Below, piece after piece: positions 14,068-26,493 of a DNA stretch of 64,000 nucleotides. A model generated the notes under the pieces. The model saw nothing but the letters and a program-made list of their open reading frames with translations, was not told the DNA's origin and made no database searches. Where the stretch lies: NCBI GenBank assembly GCA_026936335.1, contig JAPMXV010000061.1, positions 62,001 to 126,000 of the forward strand. Reading direction: 5' to 3'. The stretch comes from Mantamonas sphyraenae. Taxonomy: Eukaryota > CRuMs > Mantamonadidae. The position numbers were made by a program, and so were the translations under genes. The number at the start of each line of letters is the position of its first letter. The stretch's first letter is position 1.

Positions 14068-15034
14068 ATGGCGCATGGCGAGGTGCTGTTGGCCACATTG
14101 ACGTATGGGTGTGTGAGTGCTGCCATGACACTGTTGAACAAGAGCGTGGTTGGCGCATGGGGTTTTGACGGGGTGTTTGTGTTGATGCTGTGCCAGCAGG
14201 TGGTGACGGTGGTGCTCATGTGGACGCTGCGTGCATGGTCTGTGGTGTCGTTTGCCACACAGGTCAGTGAGAGTGGGATGGAGCTGTTTGGGATGGCGTG
14301 TCTGTATGTGGGAAACGTGGGGGTCGCCCTGGCGGCCATGGCCCGCGTGACCCTGTCTGCGTACGGGGTGCTGAAGCGAGTGACCATTGTCCTGGCCATG
14401 TTTGCCGAATGGCACTTCCTGCACGCGGTGCCGAGCCTGCGCGTGCGCGTGAGCGTGGGTCTGCTGCTGTTCGGGACGCTGGTGTCGGCTGCCGGCGACT
14501 TGCGCTTCCGTGCCGACGGGTACGCGTTGGCGCTGTGCAGTTGTGCAATGCAGTGTGCGTACATGGTTCTTGCAAAGAAAACGGGCGTGCGTGGACGGCT
14601 GGGCGTGTTTGGCGTGACTTTCTGGAACTCGTTTCTGGCTGTCCCTGTGACGCTCTTGCTGATCGGCTTGCGGGACGAGTGGCAGACGACGATTGCCTTT
14701 GAGGCGTGGGCAGAGCCGCAGTTTGTGTGGTCTGTGATGTGGAGTGTTGTGCTTGGGGTCGCGCTGACGTTTTCGATTTTCTGGGACCAACGCTGCAGCT
14801 GGACCGCTGACGGTCACGGTGGTGGGTCAGCTCAAAACTGTGGTGGTGACAATCATTGGCATGGTTGTTTACGGCGTCCACATGGACCGCACGGGAGTGC
14901 TGGGCTTGCTTTTGAACACAGCGGGCGGTTTCCTGTTTGTGCAGGCAAAACACGGCGTGCAAGCAGAGAGCGCTGTGGGGATGGGGGCATCTGGAGGCGA
15001 CGGTCAAGATGAAAAGGCAAAGGCCAAGGTGTGA
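14068..15034 (+). CDS. Nucleotide-sugar transporter, SLC35D/GONST-like (one frame break)
   Basis: Multipass transporter of the drug/metabolite transporter superfamily, expected in Golgi or ER membranes, where it would exchange cytosolic nucleotide-sugars. About 321 residues from the ATG at 14068. The N-terminus (MTLLNKSVVGAWGFDG, then LCQQVVTV) fits the 'nKsv...f.F....vL.lcQ' signature of SLC35D and GDP-mannose carriers. About ten hydrophobic helices follow. Near the C-terminus, AAAGPLTVTVVGQLKTVV fits the conserved 'NSALTT.vvG.lKN' helix. That helix is in a shifted frame: at about 14785 one extra base (or two missing) breaks the ORF, and removing one base gives 322 codons. The substrate cannot be assigned. 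It is divergent from the giant surface-protein gene (88 bp) and convergent with the next gene (69 bp). Confidence 0.8.
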
Positions 15035-15103
15035 CTGACTGAAGGAGCAAGGTGTGACTGATTGTTGGAACAAAACTGCAGTGAATTGGTTGTGAGGCCA
15101 AGG

Positions 15104-16408
15104 TCACGCGGCCAAGCCATCCTCCTCAAGGGCCTTGACCTGCTTGTAGGCCTCTTTGACAAAGTCGCTATCGTCGTCGTTGGCGTCCATCCACTCGGGG
15201 GTGACAGGGTTGAAGCCGTTAATGAACCCTTCCACGTTGCACGCGCCACAGCAAGTGCAACAGGTGTACATACAACACATCATGACAGGAAACATGCATC
15301 GCTTTGCAGCAGGGGTGCGCGGAGGCATTTGAAAGTCGAGGAGGCTCGTGGCGCTCGGGGTGTCCGGCACCTCGACGGTCTTGGAGGCCCCCTCCATGCT
15401 GGAGAGCACACAGAGCCAGATGTAGGTAGGAAGCGGGCGGGCAACGAGACCAGCCGACTTTGGGCTTTCGGGATCGTCGATCCACTTGTACAGTTCTTGT
15501 GTGAGGAGGTCCTTGCCGTGAAGACCCGACGAGCTTGCGTTCTCCGGGCGCTGCAGGGCAATGACTCCCGGCCACAGCATGCCGTGTTTGTACTCGTCTG
15601 GGCAGTAGTCTGGAATCATGCGTTCTTTGGCAGAGAACTTGATGCCAAATGTAGTTGCGACCTCCAGGTTGGTGTCAGCAATGCCGTTGAACGGGTACGC
15701 TTCGTAATCCAAAGCCATGTTGTCTTTTGTCTGCGAGCAAACGCCAAGCACCCTGCCTCCCTCCTCTTCGATTTCCTCCTGTGTGTTGTGATCGTGCGTG
15801 GTGGGGGGGGAGGTGAGCTTGCGAGCGCGAGCACCTGCGCGGTTCCTGCCCTGCGCGCGGGCTCCATGGACCACGGGAGAAAGTAAAGACCACATAAATG
15901 CAGTGGCATAGTAAGTGTACGTGTGTGCATGCATCTGCAGTGTGTCTGGGCGTGCGTATCGAGGCGCACGGGGCTGTTGCGGTGTGGCGACGTGCGTTTC
16001 ACAAGCAAAAAGCAAGGTGTCCACGTCGGACTTGGAGAGGACGGAAACACGCGCGGGACGAGCGTCGGGGGGGCAATCCATGGTTGTGTGGGGTACGTAC
16101 GTTCAATTTCGACCATTCAAGGCAGTACTGGCGGCAGTATTGGCACCAGGAGCCTGAAAAAACAAAAAGGGGCGGGGGAACTTTTTTGTCAGCGTTTGTG
16201 TTTGTACGAGGAGGAGATGGGCGCAGCTCGTTGTAGAGGTGCACATCCAAGGCGGCCGATGCAAAAACAGCGTGGTGCACATACCCTTGTAAACAACGAG
16301 AATGAGAAACTCCACTTCCAGGAGCTGCTCTGCGAGGTGGTCCACAACGCTCTTGTCGTCTGTAGGCTCAAAGATTTTGCCCGGTTCCAACTGGTAGCTG
16401 TCACTCAT
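15104..16408 (-). CDS. Thioredoxin-fold (peroxiredoxin-like) protein A with C-terminal Cys cluster
   Basis: Three exons: 16408-16285, 16153-16101 and 15778-15104, giving 283 residues. The N-terminal half is a thioredoxin/AhpC-TSA-like fold: a strand LVVYK runs into G-S-WCQYC, a CxxC redox motif split by the first intron. An acidic EEIEEEGG helix and the strand VLGVCSQ follow. A central segment has the 'FGIKF...GMLWPGVIAL' pattern seen in peroxiredoxin-like proteins. The C-terminus holds an unusual cluster, CCMYTCCTCCGACN, followed by an acidic tail. The role is inferred as thiol redox chemistry; the substrate is unknown. A paralogue lies at 20723-21722 with the same domain order and the same second intron position. 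Exon sum is 852 nt, divisible by three. Confidence 0.75.
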
Positions 16409-16497
16409 GGTAATGGATGCGTGCGGATGAGCGCAGAGGACAGAAGCACAGGTTGGGATGCGTGGGCGGGCGGGACGACGGCGGACCCAAGTCGCAG

Positions 16498-17052
16498 ATG
16501 AGCCGCAAGCTGCTCGAGACGGAGGTGATGGTGGAGGAGGAAGAGGGGGAGAGCGACGAAGAGTCCGGTGACAGACAGATGTCTGCGATGCGGCGGTTGT
16601 TGATGTCGTCTTCGTCGCTTTCAGTGAGCTTGTCAATGGAGTCGCTGGAGGAGATTGGCGTCGACGAGGAGGAGGACGAGGAAGAGGGGGACGAGATGGA
16701 CACGGAGAGCAGCCACGTGGAGTACAGCATCGCGTGGAAGTCGCAGGTGTACTCAGTGCGGCTGCACGAAGAGGCGACCGTGCAACAACTGCAGGAAAAG
16801 CTGGAAGCAAGCACAGGAGTACAGGCGCATCGGCAAAAGCTGATTGGCCTGCGCATCAAGGGTAAAGACACGCACGTGAGCCTGCGCACGGCGTGTCGCG
16901 GCAAGACCAGCTTCAAAATGGTGGGCACACGGGACGAAAATGTGGCCAAAGATCCGCGGCAAGTCGGTGCGTTGAAGTGCAAAGGAAAAGCAGTCCCGCT
17001 CCTCGCTCCAGACACACCCAACGCTGGAACGCCGTCCCTGCTGATGGACTGC

Positions 17053-17084
<32 letters not shown>

Positions 17085-17836
17085 CATACTTACACGCACG
17101 CAAACATACACACACACACACAGAGAATGTACCGAGGGTGGTCAACGACTTTGTGCCGACGCTGTGGCAAGTGGAGAACGAGCCAGAGTGGCAGGCGGCG
17201 CTGCAGGAACACATCGAACGGGTGGAGGTGCGGCTGCTGAACGAGCCGCGGGCAGGCAAGAAGCTGCTTGTTCTGGACGTGGACTACACTCTGTACGATA
17301 TGAAGTCCCAGGCGGAGGAGTTTGAAACTCTGCAGCGACCCTATCTGCACCGGTTCCTGGCGGCGGCCTACGAGCATTTTGACATTGTGATCTGGTCCCA
17401 AACGTCGCGTGCCTGGCTCCGTGCAAAGCTGGTTGCTCTGGGCATGCACAACGAGGGCGGGGCCAGCTCGAACGCCCCGTACAAACTGTGCTGCGTTTTG
17501 GACAAGAGCAGCATGTTCAAAATCGAGAGCGACTACCGCAGGAAGCGCATGGGTGTGCATGCCATCAAACCACTGCAGCTACTGTGGTCGAAATTCCCCA
17601 AGCTGTGGGACGCCACAAACACGATCCACGTCGACGACTACGCGCCCAATTTCGCCCTGAATCCAGGCAACGGACTCAAGGTGCATGCATTTCGCAACGC
17701 CGTTTCCACGGCATCCACAGACAACGAGCTGCTCATGCTGGGCATCTACTTGGCACAGATAGCAGATGTCGAGGACGTCTGCACACTGGATCTCGAGCGG
17801 TGGCGAGACGACGCCATGGACGAGTTTTACGGGTGA
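16498..17836 (+). CDS. UBLCP1: UBLCP1: ubiquitin-like domain CTD phosphatase (proteasome phosphatase)
   Basis: Nuclear HAD-family phosphatase that in other eukaryotes binds and dephosphorylates 26S proteasome subunits. Two exons: 16498-16966 and 17124-17836, 393 residues, intron with donor GTGCGT. A long acidic, Ser-rich N-terminal extension (about residues 1-75) precedes a ubiquitin-like domain (about 78-155). The FCP/SCP phosphatase domain carries the catalytic DVDYTLYD motif (DxDxT) and a downstream VDDY (motif III region). The VPRVVNDF linker between domains also resembles the animal enzyme. The ORF opens upstream at 16417, so that in-frame ATG is an alternative start; I prefer 16498. The intron ends in (CA)n. 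The gene is convergent with the next one, with only 19 bp between stop codons. Confidence 0.92.
17050..17122. repeat. (CA)n microsatellite tracts inside the UBLCP1 intron
   Basis: A nearly perfect (CA)n run at about 17052-17085 and a second at about 17109-17122. The second directly forms the acceptor region (CACACAG) of the UBLCP1 intron. Similar tracts sit at the 3' ends of several other introns in this window. Confidence 0.95.
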
Positions 17837-17855
17837 GAGAAACCAAAGAGCATTG

Positions 17856-19906
17856 TTACATTTCCAGCACAGATGCCACTCGTGTGCGATCTTGGTCGTC
17901 CAGATGCGGCTGCAGGATATCCAGGAGCTGAGAGGCGAGCGGGCGGATTTCTTGCTGGGCCTCCTCTGTGGTGGCCGTGAGCCAGCAGCGGCACGCCTTG
18001 ACAGCAAAGTCGTGTGCGTGGTGAGGCAGTCGCTGAGTGCAGACGTCAGCAAAGGCGAGGAGGACGCGCAGCGAGGCAGCCATGACATCTGTGTGGCCGA
18101 GATCGATCCGGCGTACAGCCACTCCAGGATGCGCCGCAGATACGGCAATACATCGAGTTGGACTTCGGGAAGGATGCAAAGTAGCACGTCCAGGAGCAGA
18201 ACGCGCTCAGGACGTCTGTCCATGTACAAGAGCCGGGATTCCAAAACGTCCAGCAGTGCCTGTGCATCGTGCGGCTTGCCCAGACGTGTGGTGCGCACAA
18301 GACACATCCACACGGCACGTTGCACGCTTTGCTCTTTGCACACACCCACGCAACTGCGCAGGGCGTCCAGTATCACGTCGGCAAACCAGCGAAACTGGGT
18401 CGGTGTGCTTTGGTTGCTCATATGCTCCACCATACGCACGCCAAGCTGTACATCCTCGTCCATGTGCCTGTCCAGAAGCTCCAGCAGCATCGGCAACACT
18501 GTGTCGACGTGCTCGGGCACCTGTGACCCTTGCAGCGAATCGTAGATCCAGATCAGCTGCCATTTGAGGCCCGCACCCTTTGCTCGCTTCCACTCCCCCG
18601 AGCGGAACCCTTGCTGGATGATAGCCAAGGCATCTGCGGCCAGCTCGCCCACACTCAGCTCCACGCTGTTTGCAAGCACCTGCTCAGCTGCCTTCCACAC
18701 GGCGTCATGAGATGACGCGTGTGCTCCGTACCACGCCAGTTCCACCAGCCACAGGGCCTGCTGTGACTCGTCCCCGACAGACAAGCGGCTCTGCAGATGC
18801 AGTAGAGCAGCTGCACGTGCGCACCACGGCTCTGAGGATGTGTTCCGCTCGCGCAGGATGTCCAGAACGCGCTCACTCACGCGTGCGTGGTGTGTGCGCT
18901 CAATGATGGCGCTACACGCCGCCTGTGTGTCTACTGTGTCCATGTCGCCCGATGCGAATGCATTCAGAACAGTGTCCTGGTCCACGGCGAAGGACAAGGC
19001 CTGCAGACAACTTGCTGGCAGGTCTGCACGCAATGCACGCACACACCACGCTTCGTCGAGCATCTGCGCCCATGGCCAAATGTCTTTGGAGCGTAGCAGG
19101 GAGGTGGCAAGGCGCAGATGGGTCTCGTCGGCGAGGGCCAGCTGAGTGTCCAGCAGCGCCGTGCCGTCCAGCGCCTGCACAGCGTCCCGGTGTGGATTGA
19201 GCAACTGCACGTCCCACTCCGCGTGTGCGACAATGAGCCAAGGTGCCAGTCGTGCAAGCAGTGTCGATGTGTCCTGCACGACAGCGTCTGCGACTGCAGC
19301 TTCGTAGAGCGCAGTGGCCACACGCAGCGCACTGTTGCCTGCAGCTCGTGCTCGCTGGCTGTCCTTGTGCAACAGCGCAATGGATGCGTTGAAGCACGAC
19401 AGCAATGTGTCTGAGGACAGGTCGCCCCGCCGCAACAGCGCATACCAGACGACCAACGCCTCTGCCCGCTTCCGCCATTGCCCTGCGCCTTTGCACACCC
19501 GCTGCAGCCAAACCAACGTCTGTTCACGTGACTCTTGCATGCCTGTGCCTGTGCATACACTCATGGCCAGAACCAGGGCCCCTTCCATCGACCCGACCGT
19601 GTGCAGCTCGTCTTGCACGGTTTCCTGCCATGCTGCTGTCCGTTGAAGCCGCGCAAGCGTCGTGTCATGCCCTCCTCGTGCACAAAGACAGCGGCACGCA
19701 GTGGCCCACACGTCCTTGTCGCCTTGCCGGTCGTCCAGGGCCTCCCACAGGGACTCCGCACTGGGCAGCTTCTCGTCCGTGTCCTGGTGCTCCGTATGCA
19801 CCGGTGCCGCCACAAGACCGTGCAGATCCACATGGACGTCGACCAAAGGCCCAAACTCGTGCTGGAGCTTGTCAATGTATGCCTGGGCACCAGTGGACTG
19901 GGACAT
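17856..19906 (-). CDS. Alpha-helical repeat protein, possibly TTI2-like (one frame break)
   Basis: About 683 residues, helical throughout, with no membrane segment. The segment DTVLPMLLELLDRHMDEDVQ, followed by a 'G..m...m' helix and FRWFADVILDALRSCV, resembles the conserved HEAT-like core of TTI2. TTI2 is a subunit of the TEL2-TTI1-TTI2 co-chaperone complex that stabilises PIKK kinases. This assignment rests on pattern only. The frame breaks at about 18121: the RRILE helix continues as VAVRRIDLGH in the next frame and runs to a taa stop at 17856. Restoring one base gives 684 codons. I chose the start at 19906. An ATG at 19975 is also in frame but would overlap the start of the divergent gamma-CA gene. 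Confidence 0.55.
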
Positions 19907-19973
19907 GGAAGTGCTGGTTCTCGCTGCGCTGCGCTGCGCATGCGATGCCAACTGTGTGCGTCCCCGTCCAATC

Positions 19974-20633
19974 ATGTTTGCACGACGTCCAACCACGTCG
20001 TCTTTGTCATCGAGTGTGTGTGGTGGTGTGCGAGTGGTGCACGGCGTGTGCACGCGTTCGCTGTGCGCATCAGCGCACGATGCAAAAGGCCGCAGCGGCA
20101 ACGTGTTTTCATTCAACGGCAAGACGCCCAAGCTGGGCAAGGATGTGTTCATTGCACCCACAGCGGTGGTATTGGGCGACGTAGAGATCGGCGACGACAG
20201 CTCGGTGTGGTACGGCTGTGTGCTGCGAGGCGACGTCAACGCCATTCGAGTCGGCGCACGCACAAACATCCAGGACATGACCATGGTGCACGTGACCAAC
20301 TTTGCCGAGGCGGGTCTGGATGGACGCACCATCATTGGCGACGATGTGACCATCGGCCACAAGGCCATGCTACACGGCTGCACCCTCGAAGACCAGTCCT
20401 TTGTCGGCATGGCTGCCACCATCCTTGACGGCGTCACCGTCAGCCGGGGCGCCATGGTGGGAGCAGGTTCTCTTGTCAGTCCTGGCAAAACCATTCCTCC
20501 CAACGAGGTGTGGGCAGGCGTCCCCGCACGCAAGATGAAGGAGCTCCAGGGAGACCAGATCGGCTTCCAGACAAAGCATGCGGAGCACTACACACGTCTG
20601 GCCAAGGCACACATCGAGGAGTTTCAACAGTGA
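19974..20633 (+). CDS. Mitochondrial gamma-type carbonic anhydrase (complex I gamma-CA family)
   Basis: 219 residues, no intron. Residues about 1-40 are rich in Arg, Ser and Val with almost no acidic residues, fitting a mitochondrial transit peptide. The rest is a left-handed beta-helix of hexapeptide repeats (for example APTAVVLGDVEIGDDSSVWYG) with C-terminal helices. The metal-ligand His positions appear kept: one in TMVHVTN and two in GHKAMLHG. In plants, algae and several protists this family forms a domain of mitochondrial NADH dehydrogenase. Enzymatic activity cannot be judged here. The start ATG at 19974 is 67 bp from the divergent TTI2-like start. Confidence 0.9.
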   Translation: MFARRPTTSSLSSSVCGGVRVVHGVCTRSLCASAHDAKGRSGNVFSFNGKTPKLGKDVFIAPTAVVLGDVEIGDDSSVWYGCVLRGDVNAIRVGARTNIQDMTMVHVTNFAEAGLDGRTIIGDDVTIGHKAMLHGCTLEDQSFVGMAATILDGVTVSRGAMVGAGSLVSPGKTIPPNEVWAGVPARKMKELQGDQIGFQTKHAEHYTRLAKAHIEEFQQ

Positions 20634-20722
20634 GCAAGACAGGCATGGAGTGCGCCGGTGGAGAGTGCACAGTGCAAAGCCCCGGCGGTTTTTCTGCGGC
20701 TGGACGCCATCACACGACCAGA

Positions 20723-21722
20723 TCACACAATTTCTTGCTCCAGCACCGCCTGCCCTTTCTTGAAAGCCTCTTGCAGACGCTCGTCTTCATCCTCGGTGAC
20801 GGTGAGAAAGTCCTCGTCCGGAAGGAACGCCGTGAGGAAATTCGCCTCGAGATTCTTGTTGCACGTGCCGCAACACATGCACACATTGTACACACAACAA
20901 GCCATGCACGTGTAGACACTAGCTGTACAGCATGGGGTCCCCTTCACAAAGTCGTAGTCGTTCTGCATGCGGATGGTGGTGGACGTGTCAGCGCTACTTT
21001 TGCGCCGGCTCTCACTCTCGCCACTCACCAGGTGTGTCACTTCAGCGTTGTCAGGGATCTCCACCGTGCGCTTATCGGTGGCTTCCAGGATCAGCAACCA
21101 GCTGTAGCTGGGCAACGGCCGGGCAATCACGCCCGCGCTCTTTTCGCCTTTGATTGGGTTGTCTACCCACGAATACAGGACGCCTTGACGTCCAATCACC
21201 ACAGTGGCAGGCCAGTACATGGATCTAGTGTACAGCTCCTGGTTTCCCAGAACAACCTCGTGCTTGATGGTGCTGAACCGGACGCCAAAGTGTTCCGCGC
21301 AGTACAGCGCGTCGTCAAGCAGCACCAGCATCCCCTGCTCGACAAACTCTTGCAATGTGTCTTCGACCAATTCCCGTTTCTGGCTGCTGACCTGGATCAG
21401 CTTGCCCCCCTCTTCCTCCACCTCCTCCTGCGAGCGGAATGGAACGTCAGCAAAAGTGTGGAACAATTCGGGAACCCCGCCCCCGCACGACACAACCTAC
21501 CCTCAGCTTCAACCACTCGGATGTGTACCGATGGCAGTATGCACACCATGTGCCCTTAACGACGACGAGAACAAGGAATTCATGCGTCTCCAGGAGCCCA
21601 TCCAAGTATTGCTGCACATCCTCCGGCTCGGAGAAGTACACGAGCGCCTCCTCCTTTCCCTTCTGCCCCTTTTCTACTACCTCCCCATCACCGTCGTGCG
21701 GACCCTGCTCATACTTTTGCAT
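20723..21722 (-). CDS. Thioredoxin-fold (peroxiredoxin-like) protein B with C-terminal Cys cluster
   Basis: Two exons: 21722-21501 and 21427-20723, 308 residues. After an acidic/basic lead, the strand VLVVVKG runs into TWCAYC, a thioredoxin-type CxxC. The intron falls between KLR and EEVEEEGG, the same place as the second intron of paralogue A. A peroxiredoxin-like middle follows (FGVRF, YWPATVVIGRQG). The C-terminal half contains CCVYNVCMCCGTCN, matching the Cys cluster of protein A, and ends in an acidic helix. The first intron of protein A, inside the WCxYC region, is absent here. The start lies 45 bp downstream of the USP5 stop on the same strand. Function is inferred as redox; the partner is unknown. 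Confidence 0.75.
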
Positions 21723-21767
21723 GGGTTCGCTGCTGTATTTCTTGTCGCAAAAGGCGCGCCCTCCGCC

Positions 21768-24700
21768 TCACGCGTCGCTGCTGCTGCTGCTCTCGCCACC
21801 CTCACTCACATCCTCACGCACCCAAAAGTACACGTAACCATGCTTGGCCACACGCGTCTCGCTTCGCGCCACGTCCGAGTCGTTGAAAATGACCCAGTCG
21901 TCGCCCACCTTGACGTGTGCGACGTAGTGCCCGCTGCTTGCCGAGTTGCCTCGGTGCGTGATGAATCCCAGCAGCCTGTACTTCCCAGCCGCATCCTCCT
22001 TCATGACAGGGCCCTCCAACTCGCCCGGCACACTGCATGTGTCCTCCACACCCAGCGCTGCTGCAAATCGCGTTGCCTGCTCCACGTTGCCCGCACACGC
22101 AGCCACCGCTTTGTGCGCAGCTCCCAGACCCACTCCAGTCGCCTCCATCACCGCTGTCACCGCTGCCTCGTCCACAGACCCGCTTCCGCCTGCTGCCTCC
22201 ACCACCACCGGATCGTTCACTCCGGGGTCGTCCATGTGCTCAAACACCCACATCGACGCCGTCTCGGCGTTGTTGTCGCATTCCAGCAGAGCACGGATGC
22301 ACGCGTTCTCGTTCAATCCCATCCCCACCAGCTGAGCCAGCGCCGCCTCGTCCACATTCGGCTTGCCCGCGCCCGCTCCGCTTCCGCCTCCACCCAGACC
22401 CAGCATCTCATCCGTCACCGTCATGCCCATGTTCTCAAACACCCACGCAATCGCCATCTCCACGTTGTTGCTGTTCTCGATCAGCGCGTACTTGCTCAGC
22501 CGCTCGTCCAGATCCATCCCCTTCATCATCTCCAGACCCTCCTCACTCCATGCGGGCGCTCCTCCGCTGCCCTTTGCCTCCTCCTCCAGTGGGTCGTTCA
22601 CTCCGGCGTCCTCCATGTGCTCAAACACCCACATCGACGCTGCCTCCGGGTTGTTGTCGCACGCAATCAGCGCCCGCTTGCACGCGTTCTCGTTCAGGCC
22701 CATCCCCACCATCTGCTCCAACGCCTCCTCATTCCACTTGGGTCCACCTCCCTCTTCCTCGCCGCTTCCGGGCATCAGCGCCTCGCCTTCCTGCGGCCCC
22801 GTGCTCGCGAATGCGCTCAGGTCCAGCGAGTCGCCCGTCTCAATCTCCACGTTCAGCTTCACCGGAACCCATCCGTTCAGGTAGAACTTCATCGCACGGC
22901 CCACAAGCACCTCGGGGAAACGCTTGAATCCAACCGTGCGCTTCACAACCACGTTGGCGTTGCACACGGGGCAGTGGTACCCGTCAATCATCGCCTCGCT
23001 GTGCGTCGCCTCCATACACTCCTCCATGGTCACCGAAATCACAGGCGCCTCCTCGGGCGTCGCCTGCAACAGCTTCCTCTCCGCCTCCTCCGTCTCTGCG
23101 TCCACCGCACTCTCCACAGACATGCCCTTTGCCTCAGCCTCCGCAGCTTCCGCCGTGCGCTTCTGCCGTGCCGCACGTGCTTCCTTCTGCGCCTGCTTCA
23201 GGTCATTTGCCGCGTTGATGGCGTCCAGCTGAGCTTGGATTTGCCCGTCCGTCTTTGGCACAGCCACGTCGATGTTCGACACCCCGCGGGTCGTCCTGTA
23301 GTTCACGCTGTGGCACTGCAGGCACTCGATGCGCTCTTCCTGGTCGAAGCGGCACTGCTCGCTCGGATCAAACCCGGAAATCGCCTCGTTCTTCGCCACC
23401 TGCGCAAGCATGAACTGCACAAACTCCATCGCGTCCTGCTGCTCCACCGTTTTAAAGTCCACGTGCTTTCCGCACACCAGCGCCTTCCACATGCGCGGGA
23501 TGATTCCCGGCTGCAGAGGCGACTTTTCCGCGTCCGCAAGCTCCTCTTCCGTCTTGCCGTCCACACGCTTTGCATACTCCCGCACATAGTCCAGCGACGA
23601 GTAGTCTCCGCTCAGCACGCCGTGTGCCAGCTTGCCCATTTGGCACTCCCAGCACTTGTAGTGCTCTTTGCGGCACACCGCATGGTGGAACGCCGCGTCC
23701 CCGTATCGCTGTTGGAACGCAGGCAGCTTCATGAACAGCTGCAGGCTCGAGTTCATGTAGCACGTGTTGCCCATGTTTGCCAGTCCCGTCAGACCCGGTC
23801 CGTACAGCTGCTCCACGGCCTTGCCCTCCTCCACTGGGCTGTTTCCAATCAGCAGCTGCGACTGCACCTCCTTCTCACTCGTGCTCGCCTCTGTCTTTTG
23901 CTGCTCCGCCACAGCGATGCCCAGGTGCGCAAGGTGGTCCGGCAGCGCCTTGTCCAGCCTCGGTTCGTCGCACGCGTAGCAGTACACGTCTCCCTTGCCC
24001 TCCGGTGTGATCGTGCCCACCTTGACCACCGTCGGGTGACCCGTCTCCTGGTGGTGCATCAGTGCATGGTTGTTGCCAGGGTCTCCTCCGTACTGCTCGC
24101 GTCCACAGCCCAGGTTTCCACACGTCAAGCAGATCCAAAAGTTCCGGTCCAGGTCGCACTTGCTGCAGTGCGCAAGCTCCTTTGCGTCCAGCTGCTCCGG
24201 CGACTCGGCCTGCACAAGCTCCTCGCAATGCATGCACGGCACAATCTGCGTCTCCCAGCTCTCCTGCATGTCGTTCTTTTCAAACGAATCGGCCGCCACC
24301 AGCTGGCTCACCATGTCGCCCACCTATCATACACACACACACACAACACACGCACGATTGCGCACACATGCCGTTCCGTGTCTGTGTTAGTGTGATGCAC
24401 CAACGCCTCCTCCATTTGTGCTCGCCCACGTCTCTGGGCCCGTGTGCTTGGGAGCCACTCAACGCCAAAACGGAATTCGTGTAAAACACCCTCCCGCGCT
24501 CCCGTGCGCCACACTCAACTCACCGCCGCCAGCGACGACTCGGTTTGGTCAATCACCACGTCACACACACGACAAAACACAGTCACTTCTGTCTCGCGGT
24601 TGGCCCCTTGCAGCGGAGCGCCGCCCTCAACGCCAATCGCCACCTTGGTCAACTTCTTCGGTGCCTCCTGACCTTCTTCAGGCTCCACCAGCACCGACTT

Positions 24701-24916
24701 GAAGTTGGCCACCAGCGGGTGGTCAAACTTCAGCGCATGCTGCTTGCTGTGCAGACCCGGGCATGCGCCGTTGAAGCACGACAGGCACACATCCACTCCT
24801 TCTGCAGACTTGTCGCCCACAAAGCACTGCGTGCACTCCTCCTTGAACACCACACGGTCGCCCACGGCGCCGCCTGCAAACTGGGATGCATGTACACACA
24901 CAGATCCAGCGCTCAT
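21768..24916 (-). CDS. USP5: Ubiquitin-specific protease 5/13 (isopeptidase T) with four UBA domains
   Basis: Deubiquitinase that disassembles unanchored polyubiquitin chains. Exons 24916-24524 and 24323-21768, 982 residues. Domains in order: a variant N-terminal Zn-finger UBP (Cys-rich, residues about 20-60), the canonical ZnF-UBP (GNNHALMHHQETGHP), then the USP catalytic core. The catalytic Cys box is at about 320 (LANMGNTCYMNS) and the His box at about 930 (SSGHYVAHV). Between them lie UBA domains at about 659, 722, 790 and 846. Animal USP5 has two UBA domains. Domains 1 and 3 are close copies of each other (MGLNENAC and WVFEHM in both). The chosen start gives residues MSAGSV; an unseen upstream exon cannot be excluded. 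Exon sum is divisible by three. Confidence 0.93.
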
Positions 24917-25029
24917 TGTCTTTCGTTTGGCTGAAATCGCTGTTTGTTTTTCGTGCCTGTGGCAGGGCTGCCTCTCCGCTCCGAACAAACCCAACCCGCA
25001 CGACCGTCCGTCCTCCACATCGCCAACGC

Positions 25030-26307
<1,278 letters not shown>

Positions 26308-26493
26308 CTTTTGGCAATTCCCTTGGCTCAGCTTTCGCCCCCGTCGCTTGCCCACCCTCTCCTGGCCCATTCCACACCCACTGCCTCCCAAATCCTCACT
26401 CATCGCTCTTCATCAACCCGTCCCCCCACTCCATCCACTCGCTCTTCCCTCCACGCGCCTCCACCCAACCCAACAGCCTGCTTTGCCGCCCCC

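Noticed and set aside
13858-14817. Minus-strand frame extending the giant ORF upstream to 14564 and a 319-codon neighbour
   Set aside because: The signal peptide starts cleanly at 13979. Upstream residues are low complexity and overlap the transporter gene on the other strand.
19535-20428. 297-codon + strand frame covering the TTI2-like and gamma-CA region
   Set aside because: It is out of frame with gamma-CA and antisense to the TTI2-like gene; no pattern.
21204-24395. 1063-codon open frame on the + strand opposite USP5
   Set aside because: It is antisense to a clear USP5. Its residues are rich in Arg, His and Leu with no domain pattern. Long antisense frames are expected at this GC content.
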